From: Rebecca billardiae RCC1528
Lineage: Eukaryota > Haptophyta
Assembly (NCBI GenBank): GCA_965240325.2
Contig: OZ251249.1
Span: forward strand, 682,001-746,000
DNA length: 64,000 nucleotides
Reading direction: 5' to 3'
Of this stretch, positions 33,301-43,600 are shown piece after piece (position 1 is the first letter of the stretch; each line of letters begins with the position of its first letter). The position numbers and the translations under genes were made by a program. Under the pieces are notes generated by a model. It did no database searches and was not told where the DNA came from. It saw only the letters and a program-made list of their open reading frames with translations.

Positions 33301-35290
33301 CGGCGCCACCAGCGCCGCCGCCCTTCGCGCCGCCGCCGAGCGCCCAGCTGAGACCGCCGCCGCCGCCCCCACCGCCCGGGTTCGCGGCCGCCTCCTGCCC
33401 CGCCGCCGCGGCCGCGCCATCGACTCCCGCCTTCACCGGCCGCGTGGTCGGCACAGCCGCGTCCTCCGCCTCGCGGGCGTACTCGTCGCGCTTGCGCTGC
33501 GGCGGCGCGGCGCGGCGCGGGGCGGGGGGCACGCGGCGCGGGGCGGGGCGCGCGGCGGTGAGGGCGCAGCCGAGCGGTCGGGCGCGCGCGCGCGCCTGCA
33601 CACGGGCGTGCGCCGGTGGCTGGCGCGTGGCGGCGGCGGCGGCGGTGTGCTGCGCCGCCGCTGCAGCCGGGCGTGCGGCGGCCCGGACCGGAGCCGCCTC
33701 CCGGCAAACCGCCTCCCCCGCCCCGCGCGCGCGCCACCCCCACCACCCTAACCCTCAGACACAGCCCCGCCCCCACGCCCACACGAAGTGGCGACGCGCG
33801 CACGCCCTCGGCCGCGCGCCCGCGCGGCGCGCGGGGCGGAGGGACGACGCGTTCTCTCGATCCATCCCACTCCCCATGGCATGCCTGCCCAGGGGCCGCG
33901 CGCTGTCCAACCCGTGTGCGTTGCGTTGCCACGCGCGCCGTGTGCCACGCACCTCCTGGTGCGCCTGCTCCTCCTTGAAGGCGCGCAGCAGATCCAGCAG
34001 CTCCCGCTTGGGCGCGAGAGACCCCTCCTTCTTCGCGCCCTGCGCCGCCGTGTGCGCCTGCGCCGCCCGGCGCTGCGCGTGCGCGTCCGCCACGCCGCGC
34101 GGCAGCTTGCGCTTGCGGCCTGCGTGCCGCGCGAGCGGGCGCGCCGCGCGGCGCCGCGGAGGGCGCGGCGGCGGGGTGGGTGCGGCGAGGGGTGGCGCGG
34201 GTTTGGATCGGGTGTGCCAGTCCGCGGGCGGCGGCGGCGCGCGCACGCGCGAGAGCGCGCGCCGCCGAAGCGCGAGCCACGCCGCGCGGCGGCGGCACGC
34301 GCGCACCCGTGTCCGCCTGCGCGACGCGCGCGCGGTGGCGCGCCGACACGCGCCAGAGGCCCTCCTCCCGCCCCTGCCGCGACCGCGCGCGGTGCGTGTG
34401 CGTGCGTGCGTGCGTGTGAGTGGGTGCGTCCGTGTGGCGGAGGGTGCGCGCGCGCGGCACGCGCGGCTGAGAGGCACGGCGGGCTCGGCCGCGCGCGAGG
34501 CCGCGCGCGCTGGCGCCGGGGCACGGCAGTGCCACCGGGCTGCACACAGCGAGCGCCGCGCAACGCCCGCCGCGCCCGCCGCGCCGCGCGCAACGCGCGC
34601 GCCGCGCCGGCCGCGCGCCGCGCGCGGCCGCCGCCCTCTCACCTGCTTGAGCGCGTGCTCAGCGCCGTGCTTGATCCGGCCCTCGACGAGCGCCATCTCC
34701 TCGTTGAGCTTCGCCTTGAGCTGCTCCTCGCGCGAGCGGCCCAGCTCGCCCACCCTGCCCACCGCAGTATCCTCCGAGCCGGGCGGCGCCGGAGGGATCG
34801 CGGTGCGGGCGAACCGAATCCACCCGTCCCGGTGTTCAAGTGACAGGAGGGCCGGGTCGAGCTCTCGCGCGCGCGCGAGGTTGAGCGCCTGCTCGGTGGC
34901 CTCGGCGACGCGCCCCGAGCGCAGCTGCCCACCCGCGCCGCTCGACGCGTCGCTCCCCAGCTCGGCGAGGTTCAGGCCGACGTCAGCCGAGCCGCCGATC
35001 AGAACGCTCGGCTGATCGGCCGCGCGCGAGCCGGGCGCGCGCGCGTACGAGCTGGCGGCGGCGGCAGCCTGGAGCGCGGCCTTCTGCGCGGCGGTGCGCG
35101 AGCCCTCGCCCTCGCGCCGCCCGTCCTTGCCCTCCTTCCCGCCGCCGACCGCGCCGGCGCCGCCGCCCTTGTCGGGTGCCGCCTTGGGCTTGCGGCCGCC
35201 GCTGCTCGGCCGCGGCTTGCGCTCGCCCGCGTTGATCGTCTCGTGCGCCTTGCGCAGGTTGTCGTCGGCGTCCTTCAGCGCGCCGGGCAT
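18821..35290 (-). CDS. Giant multidomain protein: C2-like, OmpA-like, PLAT, FN3-like, L-type lectin (30 exons)
   Basis: Thirty exons join in phase to 3,366 aa, from ATG at 35290 to TAG at 18821. Exon ends on the plus strand, in transcript order: 35290-34643, 34373-34307, 34119-33953, 33496-32513, 32312-31880, 31714-31256, 31088-30623, 30186-29607, 29363-28887, 28712-28311, 28061-27301, 27118-26909, 26708-26570, 26404-26045, 25861-25382, 25067-24675, 24433-24098, 23887-22766, 22637-22528, 22227-22140, 21967-21884, 21535-21431, 21314-21139, 20980-20849, 20714-20507, 20343-20122, 19899-19765, 19595-19533, 19274-19134, 18973-18821. Domain order: Ala/Gly-rich N-terminus, helical region (about 295-620), C2-like (700-880), W/G-rich module (905-985), OmpA-like (1270-1425), helical and Ala-rich region, PLAT-like (2470-2760), FN3-like (2830-2894), L-type lectin-like (2960-3366). 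No signal peptide or membrane segment is seen. An in-frame ATG at 35482 is an alternative start. Function unknown; an intracellular scaffold is one possibility. Confidence 0.75.
21549..21627. repeat. Telomere-like TTAGGG tract in intron 21 of the giant gene
   Basis: Degenerate GGTTAGGG/GTAGGGTT units. In transcript sense it is CCCTAACCCT-rich and ends just before the CAG acceptor of exon 22, so it supplies both a pyrimidine-rich tract and CTAAC, a branch-point-like sequence. Confidence 0.85.
22140..22637 (-). other. Exons 19-20 of the giant gene: FN3-like segment
   Basis: Across the exon 19-20 junction the protein reads LELGRRYQFRLAGRNLAG followed by RGQFSKSIPVT, the LxPGxxYxFRVxAxNxxGxGxxS end of a fibronectin type III domain. 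The front of the domain is poorly conserved. Exon 20 is only 88 nt long and ends at an ACC|GTGACC donor chosen because it keeps phase. Confidence 0.5.
22766..23887 (-). other. Exon 18 of the giant gene: PLAT-like domain pair
   Basis: The largest exon (374 codons). Its second half matches a PLAT/LH2 beta-sandwich: YRIAVATGDA, FDGTVSLRLLGGADG, FERGTVETFDV, ANVQLRIERREG and GAWFLDTLSVW. These are the YxVxVxTG, GT-V-LxLxG, FxRGxxxxF and WxLDxxxV landmarks found in lipoxygenases and polycystins. The first half (YEYELRVTTRAK ... PVWLALFRTEFG ... PGQTDVFLLKT) looks like a second, more divergent copy. PLAT domains usually bind membranes or partner proteins. Confidence 0.7.
28231..28290. repeat. Telomere-like CCCTAA tract in intron 10 of the giant gene
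   Basis: Degenerate AACCCT/CCCTAA units over about 55 bp, 20 nt beyond the donor of exon 10. In the transcript sense it reads GGGTTAGGG. Confidence 0.85.
28887..29363 (-). other. Exon 9 of the giant gene: OmpA-like domain
   Basis: The exon encodes 159 residues that follow the OmpA C-terminal pattern. There is a strand plus small residues (GVHFAKAGAEF), a helix (LLGSAARALAAVNAELLLA), then LLRVSIELTAHPDA in place of the usual LVIEGHTD, an RA-containing helix (LSVDQLTELAQRRADAVRA) and a final LLTARGYAGSG resembling the LxxxGYG strand. The domain fits exactly into one phase-0 exon, as if added by exon shuffling. Confidence 0.55.
30187..30345. repeat. GCAGCACA minisatellite in intron 7 of the giant gene
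   Basis: About 150 bp of imperfect AGCACAGC/GCAGCGCA units immediately 5' of the acceptor in plus-strand coordinates. In the sense of the transcript it is a T/G/C-rich TGTGCTGTGC array ending at the acceptor of exon 8. Confidence 0.9.
30623..32312 (-). other. Exons 5-7 of the giant gene: C2-like fold and W/G-rich module
   Basis: Across 32312-31256 the protein reads like a C2 sandwich: WEMRITLAAVDVKWK, then LNVRARAKVGGYAVTT, IAISIVDVKPSNPLG and GEVRLKLADF ending in GWFDLKLP. It is followed by GLWTGYFEHG and, in exon 7, GKDEVGAFTIEGKA, LSWTKRYTP and GEVIVGEWA. This is a repeated pattern (W-G-Y start, G-x-D-x-V-G-x-F core, second G-x-W) that I recall from various protist proteins but cannot name. 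The exon 6 donor is the least certain: GTGCGCC at 31255 gives the correct phase, but an earlier GC donor would also fit. Confidence 0.5.
33735..33757. repeat. Short telomere-like CCCTAACCCT tract in intron 3 of the giant gene
   Basis: CCACCACCCTAACCCTCAG lies mid-intron. In transcript sense it is GGGTTAGGG. Shorter than the other three tracts. Confidence 0.7.
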
Positions 35291-35750
35291 CGTGCGAGCC
35301 GCGTCGGCGCGCGCGCACGCGCGCTGGGGGCGCTGGCGAGAGCTCGGGACGCCAACGCGAGCGCGAAGCAGCCGCAGCCGCCACCGCTCAAATGCGCACA
35401 CCGGCCTGCGCTCGGCTGCTGCCGCCCGGTGCTGCCACTGCGCACCGCCCCCGCCCGGGCGAGTGTGCGGCGGCCACCGCATTTTTTTCCGGCGCGTCAG
35501 CTTTCAGCTTTGATGCTGCTCGCGAATTTCGATCACCCCGGACCGCCGCCGCTAACTTGAAACTAACTAACGGCCAGCCACGATCTAAGCATGGCGGCTC
35601 GCACGTGCCACATGGGCAACACGCCTCACGCTCGTGTCGAACGCGCGCTCGCCTCCATGCACGCATACAGCAAGAACGCCGCCCAGCCCGCGGAATCAAT
35701 AAGAATAACCCTCGCCGTCCGGACCGCCGCGCGATCTGAATCATATCGCG
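35291..35750. other. Intergenic DNA between two minus-strand genes
   Basis: Probable promoter of the giant gene and 3' end of the next gene. Contains a short T-run at about 35482-35488. If translation begins at the in-frame ATG at 35482, part of this is coding. Confidence 0.4.
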
Positions 35751-38700
35751 TCACATCATCTGCGACGCATCCTTGTCGTCCTTCACCTTGAGGTGCTCCG
35801 CGCGCACGTCGCAGCCCCACACGACGGCGGCGCCGAGCACGGCGGCGCCGAGCGCGCAGCCCAGCGCGATCCACCACGCGCCCCCGCTCGCGTCGACGAG
35901 CACGCCCAGGGCGCACGCGCCGCTCACCCCGACACACAGCAGCGAGTGACCCACGTGCCGCGCTCGGCTGCAGCCGGGGAACCAGCCCTGGCCACCGGGG
36001 GAGCGGGCCCCTAGTGTGCCCACGTACGCCAGGTGCGCGAGGGCTGGGAGGCCCGTCGTCGCGTCGCGGTCGTACCACGGGCAGCCGTCGTGGCACAGCG
36101 GCAGCAGCAGCACGCACACGGCGACGACGACCAGCAGCCAACCGACCGCGCTCTGCGCGGGGCAAAGCGCGCGGCGCGGGCGGTGCGCGGCGCGGTGCGC
36201 GGCGCGGCGCGGCGCGCGGGCAGCGCGCGGCGCGCGGCCGAGGATGGCGCACGGGGGCGGGGCGGCACGGCGCGCGGCTCAGCGGCAGGGCGGTCAATGG
36301 GGACACGGGGGGCACGCTCGTGGTGGCGCCGGCACCGGCGGCGGCGCACGGCGCGCGCGAGCTTGAGCGCGCGCGCGCGCGCGCGCCGGCCGCGCGCGCG
36401 GGCGGCGCGCACCCCTGTGGTCTGGTGCTGTCTCGTGTAGACCGCAGCGGCGCCGATGCCGGCGGCGAGCACGCCGAGCGTCGCCGCCGCGCCGCACACC
36501 ACGCACGCCATGTACGACGCGCGGAAGTGCACCCGCCTGTGCAGGTGCGTCGGCGAGCCGATGAACGCGCACCGGAAGCGGCAGAGATTCGTCACCGTGA
36601 GTGCGGCGACGAACGCGCACCCGAGGGCCCACAGGCAAACGCCGAGCCGAAACCGCCCAAGCATCGCGGCGTCCGCCGGCACGCCGAGCGCCGCGAGCAC
36701 GAACGGCGGCGCGGACGCGAGCCGGCGCGACGCGGGGGGCTCGCCCGCCATCGGCGCGTACGTGCTCACGGCCAGTGACGAGACGACGAGCGTGAGCGGG
36801 AAGGGAGTCCGGGAGTCCACACTGAACGTCGGGGGCTCCAGCAGGACTCTGCGCCCCAGCATGGCCGCCAGCAGGGGGTTACGGGGTAGGGTTGGGGTGT
36901 AGGGTTAGGGGGTAGGGGGCGCGGGGCGGGAGCCCGAGCCGGCGGGCGGCGGGCACCGACGCTGCGCGCGCCGGCACGGCGGCACGCTGCCCACCCGCCA
37001 CACGCAAAGCCGACAGCGCATGCGCGCGCGCGCGCGAACCGCGAACGCGCGCGCGCGCGCGCATGCGCACGCGCACGCGCACCGGTCAAGAGCGACGTCA
37101 GTCTGCGCCGCCTCGCCCGTGTCGCCAGATGCGCTGGTGCGCGTCGCTGCGCGCGCGCACGCGAGCACGGAGCCGTGGCACGCGGGCACGGGGGAGGCGC
37201 GCGACGGCGTGAGCGCGAGAGCACGGCGCGCAGGCGTGCACCCTGAGCGCCCCGCGCCGCGCCCCGCCGCGCCCCGCCGCGCCGCGCCGCGCCGCGCCGC
37301 GCCGCGCCGCGCCGCGCGCACTGCCGTGGGAGCGGTAGTCGCGCCGGTGCGTGTGGCTCAGCAGCAGCCACGTCGCCGCGAACGCCGGCGCGCGGTACCC
37401 GTACGGGTAGCCCACCGCCGACCGCTGGAAGTGCGACGCCGGCGCCAGGAACGAACCGGACGGCCCATCGCGCACGCCGCGGCCGGCGGCATATGCGCCC
37501 GAGCCGCGGACGTAGTGCGCACTGCTCGGGTCGTGCCAGTACGCGTGGCCGGAGGCCCCCGCGTGGCCGCCGGCGGAGCCGCCGCGCGAGGTGTGCGTGC
37601 TGCTGCCGTGCGAGCCCGAGAAGCGGCCGCCGCTGCTGCTGCCGCCGCTGAAGCCTCCTTTGAGCAGCAAGCGCGCAGTGGGCGGCGCGCGCTGCTGCTG
37701 CTGCTGCTGCGGCGGCTGCTGCTGCGGCTGCCGCTGCGGCTGCTGCTGCGGCTGCTGTGGCTGTGGCTGCGAGCTCGCTCGCGCCGCCGCGCCTACGGGG
37801 GCATCGGCGCGGTGCGCCGCCGCCGCCGGCAGCAGCTGCCGCCGCTGCCGCCGCCGCGTGACCGCGGCGCCAGCGTCCAGCGCCGAGATTGCCGAGATGG
37901 TTCGCGGCACGAGGGTGCCGCCCTCCGCGTCCGTAAGCGACCGGTCGAGCGTGACGCCCGCGCCGGTGCTCACGTACAGGACGAGCGCGTACGGCCGGCC
38001 CGGGCGCAGCTGCGCGTCCGCCGCGTGGATGACCACCGTCTGCGCCGCGCCCGTCGCGTCCGCCGCGGGGCAGAGCGTGCCCGGACCATCGAAGCGCCCG
38101 GCCCACTCGTGGCAGAAGCACTCGGCGCCACCGCCGCCGCCAGCGTCGACAGCGCCACCGTCCGCGGCGGCGGCGGCGGCGCCGCTGCCGCTCGCCGTGC
38201 CGTTCACGCCCGCGCCCGTCGCATTCGCGCACTCGCGGTGCGCGCAGCAGCTCGCCAGCTCCCACATCGCCCCGGACTCTGCGGGGCGGTTCGCCTCCTG
38301 CACGGTCTTGCCCACGCCGATGAGGACGAGGGCGACCAACAGGACGAGCAGGGAGCACGGGAAGGAGCGCGCCGCCCACGCGAGGTCCGCGCACGGCCCG
38401 TGCGCCGGTGCGCGCGCCGGCCTCTCCGCCGCCGCGCCGCGCTCCGCCCACGAGCGCATGTCCTCCGAGGGCGTGGGCGAGCGCACGCGCGCGCCGACCG
38501 AGCCCGCGGCGGCGGCGTACGGCGGCGGGGGCGGCTCGGGAGTCGAAGGGTGGTTGGCGTGCTCGACGTGCTCGAGCGCAATGTCCAGAGTCGTGCGCCG
38601 CTCGCCCGGGCCGGGAGGCGACGCCTGCCACGAGGGGCGCCGCATCGCCTCGGCCGCCTCGGCGTCGGCACGCAAGGATTGCTCATCAGCCGACGGGCGC

Positions 38701-38861
38701 CATGTGCCGACATGGCTGCCGTCGACCGGATTGTCGTACGAGCCTATGCTCGCGCGCTCGCCGGCGCGATCGACGTCGCCATGGCCCTCGCCGCGCGCGA
38801 GGTACGCCTGGAGGCGCTGCCGATGTGGACTGGCGTCCGCGCCGGCGGGGGCTCCCGTCAT
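35751..38861 (-). CDS. Multi-pass membrane protein of unknown function (3 exons)
   Basis: Exons 38861-37322, 36846-36413 and 36152-35751 join in phase to 791 aa. A disordered acidic/proline N-terminus leads to one membrane span (PCSLLVLLVALVLIGVGKTV, about 169-188). A cysteine-containing luminal-type region (CFCHEW, GTLCPAA) and a 60-residue Gln/Pro then Gly/Ser/His-rich low-complexity region follow. Exons 2 and 3 add several hydrophobic spans (LTLVVSSLAVSTYA, LGVCLWALGCAFVAALTV, YMACVVCGAAATLGVLAA, VGWLLVVVAVCVLLLPL, IALGCALGAAVLGAAVVWG). No transporter or receptor motif was recognised. The acceptor of exon 2 (GCGCAGAG, ending at 36847) was chosen because it keeps phase. Confidence 0.65.
36871..36919. 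repeat. Telomere-like TTAGGG tract in intron 1 of the membrane-protein gene
   Basis: Degenerate GGGGTAGGGTT/GTTAGGG units. In transcript sense it is CCCTAACCC-rich and lies about 20-70 nt before the exon 2 acceptor, the same arrangement as at 21549-21627. Confidence 0.85.
37245..37318. repeat. CGCCG/CGCCC minisatellite at the intron 1 donor
   Basis: Tandem GCGCCGC units just inside the donor of the membrane-protein gene. A similar array is in intron 2 of the histidine-kinase gene (about 42950-43000), showing that such arrays recur in introns here. Confidence 0.8.
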
Positions 38862-40683
38862 CGCAGTCGATGGTCGTCGGGCTTTTCGCGGCCCCCGCGA
38901 TCGGGGCGGTGCCGCTCAGGCGATCCAGACCTGATCTCCAGATCGTACAAATATTGACACTGCGCCAGAAGGGGGGGGGGTTGCTCAGCCGGGCAGCCGG
39001 GCAGCACCTTCACTTCAATCAAGGCTTCCATCAACCGGGTTCTGCTGGTTGATCAGGACACCTGCGGGGGCGCCGCCGCGGGGATCAGGAACGGGCAGGA
39101 GCTTCCGAACTTGAGCCCGCATTCGGCATTTCCCTGCACAAGGGAGGCCTCCCTTGCCCTGCAGCGAAGTGCCCTATCTCGGCGTGGCTGGCACGCTCGG
39201 CACGCGCTCCTGAGCGCTCGCTTCGCGGTGCGGCAGGCCCTCGGCAGCCCAGACAGACATGCCGCGACCGCATTACCGGGCCATGCGCGCACCACATCCG
39301 CGCTACGTGGCATGCGCGCTGCTGGACGACTGAGTATGCCGCTGCTCCCCCGCATGCACCCCGAGTCACCTTCAGAGAATCAGAGGGCGTCGGCAAGCGC
39401 AGAGCGGGTGCGCGGGAGCTCGACGAACGCGTGTACCTTCGCGTAAGCACCAGTGGCCAGGTCGCAAGCCGAACCATGACCAGCCGTGGAACTTGAGCTG
39501 GTCGGCAGCAAAACCACCGCTCGTTAGCAGCGTGCGAGGAGGAGGCGCGGTGCGCGTCCGCGCCTGGCGAGAGGCGTCCGGACCGTGACGTTCTCGGCCG
39601 CGCCCGCGCGCTTCTCGCCGCCGCGGGCCCCGTGTACGCCCGTTGTCGCCCTCGCCGCGCGGGCGCCAAACGGGCGGTAGTTCCAACGAGCTCTCCATAG
39701 TCTGAAGGTAGCTGTGGCAAGGCCGGCATTGGGCCACCCGGGATCGACGCAACTGGGGCGGCAGCACGCATAGTCGACCATGCCCACGTGGCTGGTGGCG
39801 GGCGATGCGCGGCGCTGAGGTGGATCGGAGACGCGGCGGTGGCCGAGCTCTCTGATCCACCTCAGCGGCCACATGACTCATGCGAGCGTGGCTTACGGGA
39901 CTACAGTACGCGGCAGCGGTTGCCAATCGTGCCGGCCTGCTGGCTCAGCGACACGGCTCTACAGGGTTGGCCACGTGGACGGGACAGTACAGCTTGCTCG
40001 GTAGTGCCCGCATGCGTCGGGCGTGCGCACGGCGGGGGCGGGGGCGCCATGAAGGCAGACACGTGTGCACTTCGCTCACTTTGCTCGGCCGCCGGCGCTC
40101 AGCTGCGGGGCAGCGCGCGTGCCGCGCGCCCTACCACGCCGTCGAATCGCACCTCCAGCACTCCCCAGATCCCATCACGCGCACATCGAGCCACCTGCCG
40201 AGGCTGGCAACGCGCGCTGTTCTTGCAGCCGGTGCGGCTTGCTCGGCGATTCCCTCGCGTATTAAATCTGAGTAAATCTCCGCCAGGGGTATGAATAATC
40301 TATTTTTGGCGGGCAAGCGTCTGGGACTGCTCATAGGCTCATCAAGCCTGAAGCCTGACGGGATTTGTATCTGATCTAGATATCAGCGGGCGTGGCTCTC
40401 AAATACCATCTCGCAGGACGAGGCCTCAATCTCAACAAGATAAAGGGGCGTAGATCGTATTCGCAATATGAAAATGGCTCGATCTGTGATTACTGTGAAA
40501 CGACTTCTTTGATGAAGCACCCCAAACAAAATAATGAAACAAACTGGCCCGATTACTGGGAGCCTTGACGAAGTTGGGACTTCTCGTTTGTTGTATGTGT
40601 CGTTTCAATATCTACATGTAGTCATCAAGTCGAGCGCAGGGCGGGTTTAATAATCTGATGAAATCCCTGGTGCAATCTCGGGT
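38862..40683. other. 1.8-kb intergenic region
   Basis: Lies between two divergent genes (membrane protein and histidine kinase). It has a poly-G tract at about 38970-38979 and a less GC-rich stretch from about 40260 to 40660, which may be the histidine-kinase promoter. Open frames to about 228 codons have no recognisable family and overlap on opposite strands. No gene is supported. Confidence 0.4.
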
Positions 40684-43600
40684 ATGGGATCAGTTCTTGT
40701 GGCTCGGGCTTGCCCCAGCGCGACGTCTTCGTGGAGCCACTGGGCGACCCACCCGCCGGAGGGGGGTACGACAGCGCGCGAGCCCGCCGCAGCGGAGGCG
40801 GCGCGCGCGTCGGCAATGCGCCTACCTTGGCCTGCTGGCGACCGACGCCGGCACGCCCAGCACATCGTGCCAGCAGACGCCAATCTTGAGGATCCCGAGT
40901 GCGCCGAGCCGGCGGCCGCGCCCGCGCCCGCGCCCGCCGCCGCCGCTGCCTCCGCCGACGCCGACGGCGGCCGCGCCGGCCGCGCGGCGCGGCGCTGCGG
41001 CGCGCTGTGCCGCGGCATCGAGCCGCGCATCGTCCTCGTCCTCGCCATGCTCGCCACCGTCGTCGGCCTCGCCGCGTGGCGCTTTGAGCTCGACGAGAGA
41101 GACTCGAACGAGGTGTTCGTGGCGCACCTGGACGGCTGGGCGACGCACGTGGCCGAGCTGCTGGAGCACCGCGTGCGCGTGGCGGTGGGCAGCACCTACT
41201 CCCTCGGCGCGGTCGTGCGCGCCTTCCCCAACCTCACGCACGCCCACTTTGACACCGTCGCCACCGACCTTCTTCCAGGTTCCACCGGCGTGTTCCAGCT
41301 CCAGCTCGCGCCCGGCGGGATCGTGGCGATGCTGCACCCGATGCGCGACGAGGACGCGCCCGCGGTGGGGCTCTCGCTGCTCGTCTCCCCCGCGATGCGC
41401 GCCGGCGCGCTCGCGGCGATCGACAACTACCCCGACCGCCGCGCCACGCTCGCCGGGCCGCTGCGGCTGCTGCAAGGCGGCGTGGCAGTGATCGCGCGCC
41501 ACCCGATTTTCAGCGCGGACGCGCCGATGTACGCGACGCTGGCGCCGTGGGTGCACCCGCTGACGGGCGAGAACCACACGGTGGACTGCGCCGGCGCGGA
41601 CGCGCGCGAGCGCAACTGCCACTTCCCCGGGCCCGACGCGGACGACGGCTCGCCCACCTACTTTTGGGGTTTCGCCACGGCGCTCACCGACCCGGCGAAG
41701 CTCACGCACGGGCTGTCGATCGAGGACTTCTCGGGGAGCGACGCGCGCTCGAGCCGGCTGACGAAGTACGAGTACCAGCTGCGCGCCGCCGAGCCGCACC
41801 CGAGCCTGGCGGAGGAGCGCGGCATCTTCGCGCACTCCGCCGGCGCGCCGCCAGACGTCGTGCTCGACGCGCCGCGCGAAACGAATATCTCCATCCCAGA
41901 GCTCGGGCTGGAGTGGGTGCTGGCCGTCGCGCCGTCGGACGGGTGGCACGCGGTGAGCGCGGGGTTCATCGTGCGCGTGGGGCTGCTCGGCGCGCTCGTG
42001 GTCGCGTGCTCGCTCGCGATGGCGCTCATCGGCACGTGGAGCATGCAGCAGGGCTACCGGCGGCGGATGGCCGCTGACGAGGCCGCGCGAAAGCTAGCCG
42101 ACGAGACTGCTGCCGCGGCCGCGCACGCGCGCGGTCGGCTTATTCGGATGGTGCGGCGCGGCGGGCGCGCGCGCGGGCGGGTGAGCGCGCGGGCGGGCGG
42201 GCAGGTGGGCGGCGGGGCGCCTGGGGGCGGCTGCGCGTGGCCCGTGGCGCTCGTGCGGCGGCCGCTGCGCCGCGCGCCTCGGCGCTCGGCGGCGCGCGCC
42301 CGTCGCCGCACGCTGGCCGGTGTCGTGTGCCGTGCGCGCCCGCGCCGCCCGCGTGCCGCCCGCCCAACCCGCCGGCGGCGGCGCGCCCTCCCCCGCGCGC
42401 TCGCGCGCCCCCTCGACCGCAGGTGATGCACGACCTGCGCTCGCCGCTGCTCGCGGTGCTCAACCTCTCGAAGACGCTCTCCGCCACGCCTGCGCACACG
42501 CCGGTCGGCAGCCTGGCCTCCGTCGTCGAGGCTGTCGGCACGTGCTGCAGCCTGATGGAGGGTATCTGTTCAGACATGCTCGACTATGAGAGAATGGACA
42601 GCGGCAAGCTGCAGCTTGTCTTCGCCCCCTTCTCGCCGCCGCAGCTCCTCGCCGCGGTCCGGGACACCTTCTCCGGACGCGCCGAGGCGAAGAGCGTCAC
42701 GCTCGATCTAGGCGCTCTCCCCGCCACCCTCGAGGGGCGCTGGTTCGAGGGCGACATGCAGCGCATCTTCCAGTGCCTCAACAACGGCGTGAGCAACGCG
42801 GTGCGGGCGGCGCGCGCGCGCGCGCGCGCGCGTACCGCGCGCGAGGGGCGCGTACCGCGCGCGAGGGTGCCCTGCGGCCGGCAGCCGCGCACGGCCGCGC
42901 GCGTGCCGCCCGCGCGCTGACCGTCTGTGCCGCGCGCCCCTGCACCATCCCGCCGCGCCGCGCCGCGCCGCGCCGCGCCGCGCCGCGCCGCGCGCTGCGC
43001 TGTGCCGCCCGCCGTCCGCAGATTAAGTTTACCGACGCTGGCGGCACGGTGCGTGTCTCGGTCGGGGAGGAAGCCGCTCCGTTGCAGCGGCGCGAGTCCG
43101 CACAGGAGGGCGGCGCGGGGCGCACACGCCGGCGCTCGCGCCAGGCGCGCGAGGCGCGCATGCTGAGGCTCGTCGGCGGCGGCGGCGCGGAATCTCGCAT
43201 GTCACACTTGAGCGCCCTGAGTGCCATCAGTGCGAGCACCGCCGGCGGCGGCAGCGGCGCGGCGAACGGCCGGGTGTCGCACGCGAGCGCCATGAGCGCG
43301 ACGAGTGTCGGCACCGCCGGCGGCGGCGGCGGCGCGGTGGGCAGCCGAGTGTCGCGCGCGAGCGTGATGAGCGCGACGAGTGTTGGCACCACCACCGGCG
43401 GCGGCGGCAGCAGCCTGCCGACCGCGCGGCCTCCCTCTGCGCTCGCGTGCCTTCTGGTGAGGGTCGAGGACAGCGGCGTGGGCCTCGAGCCCGACGAGCT
43501 CGCGGCGCTCGAGAAGGAGGAGATGTTCACGCAGGTGGGCAACGGCACGCTGCAGGGCAACGGCGGCTCCGGCCTCGGGCTCATGATCACACGGCAGCTG

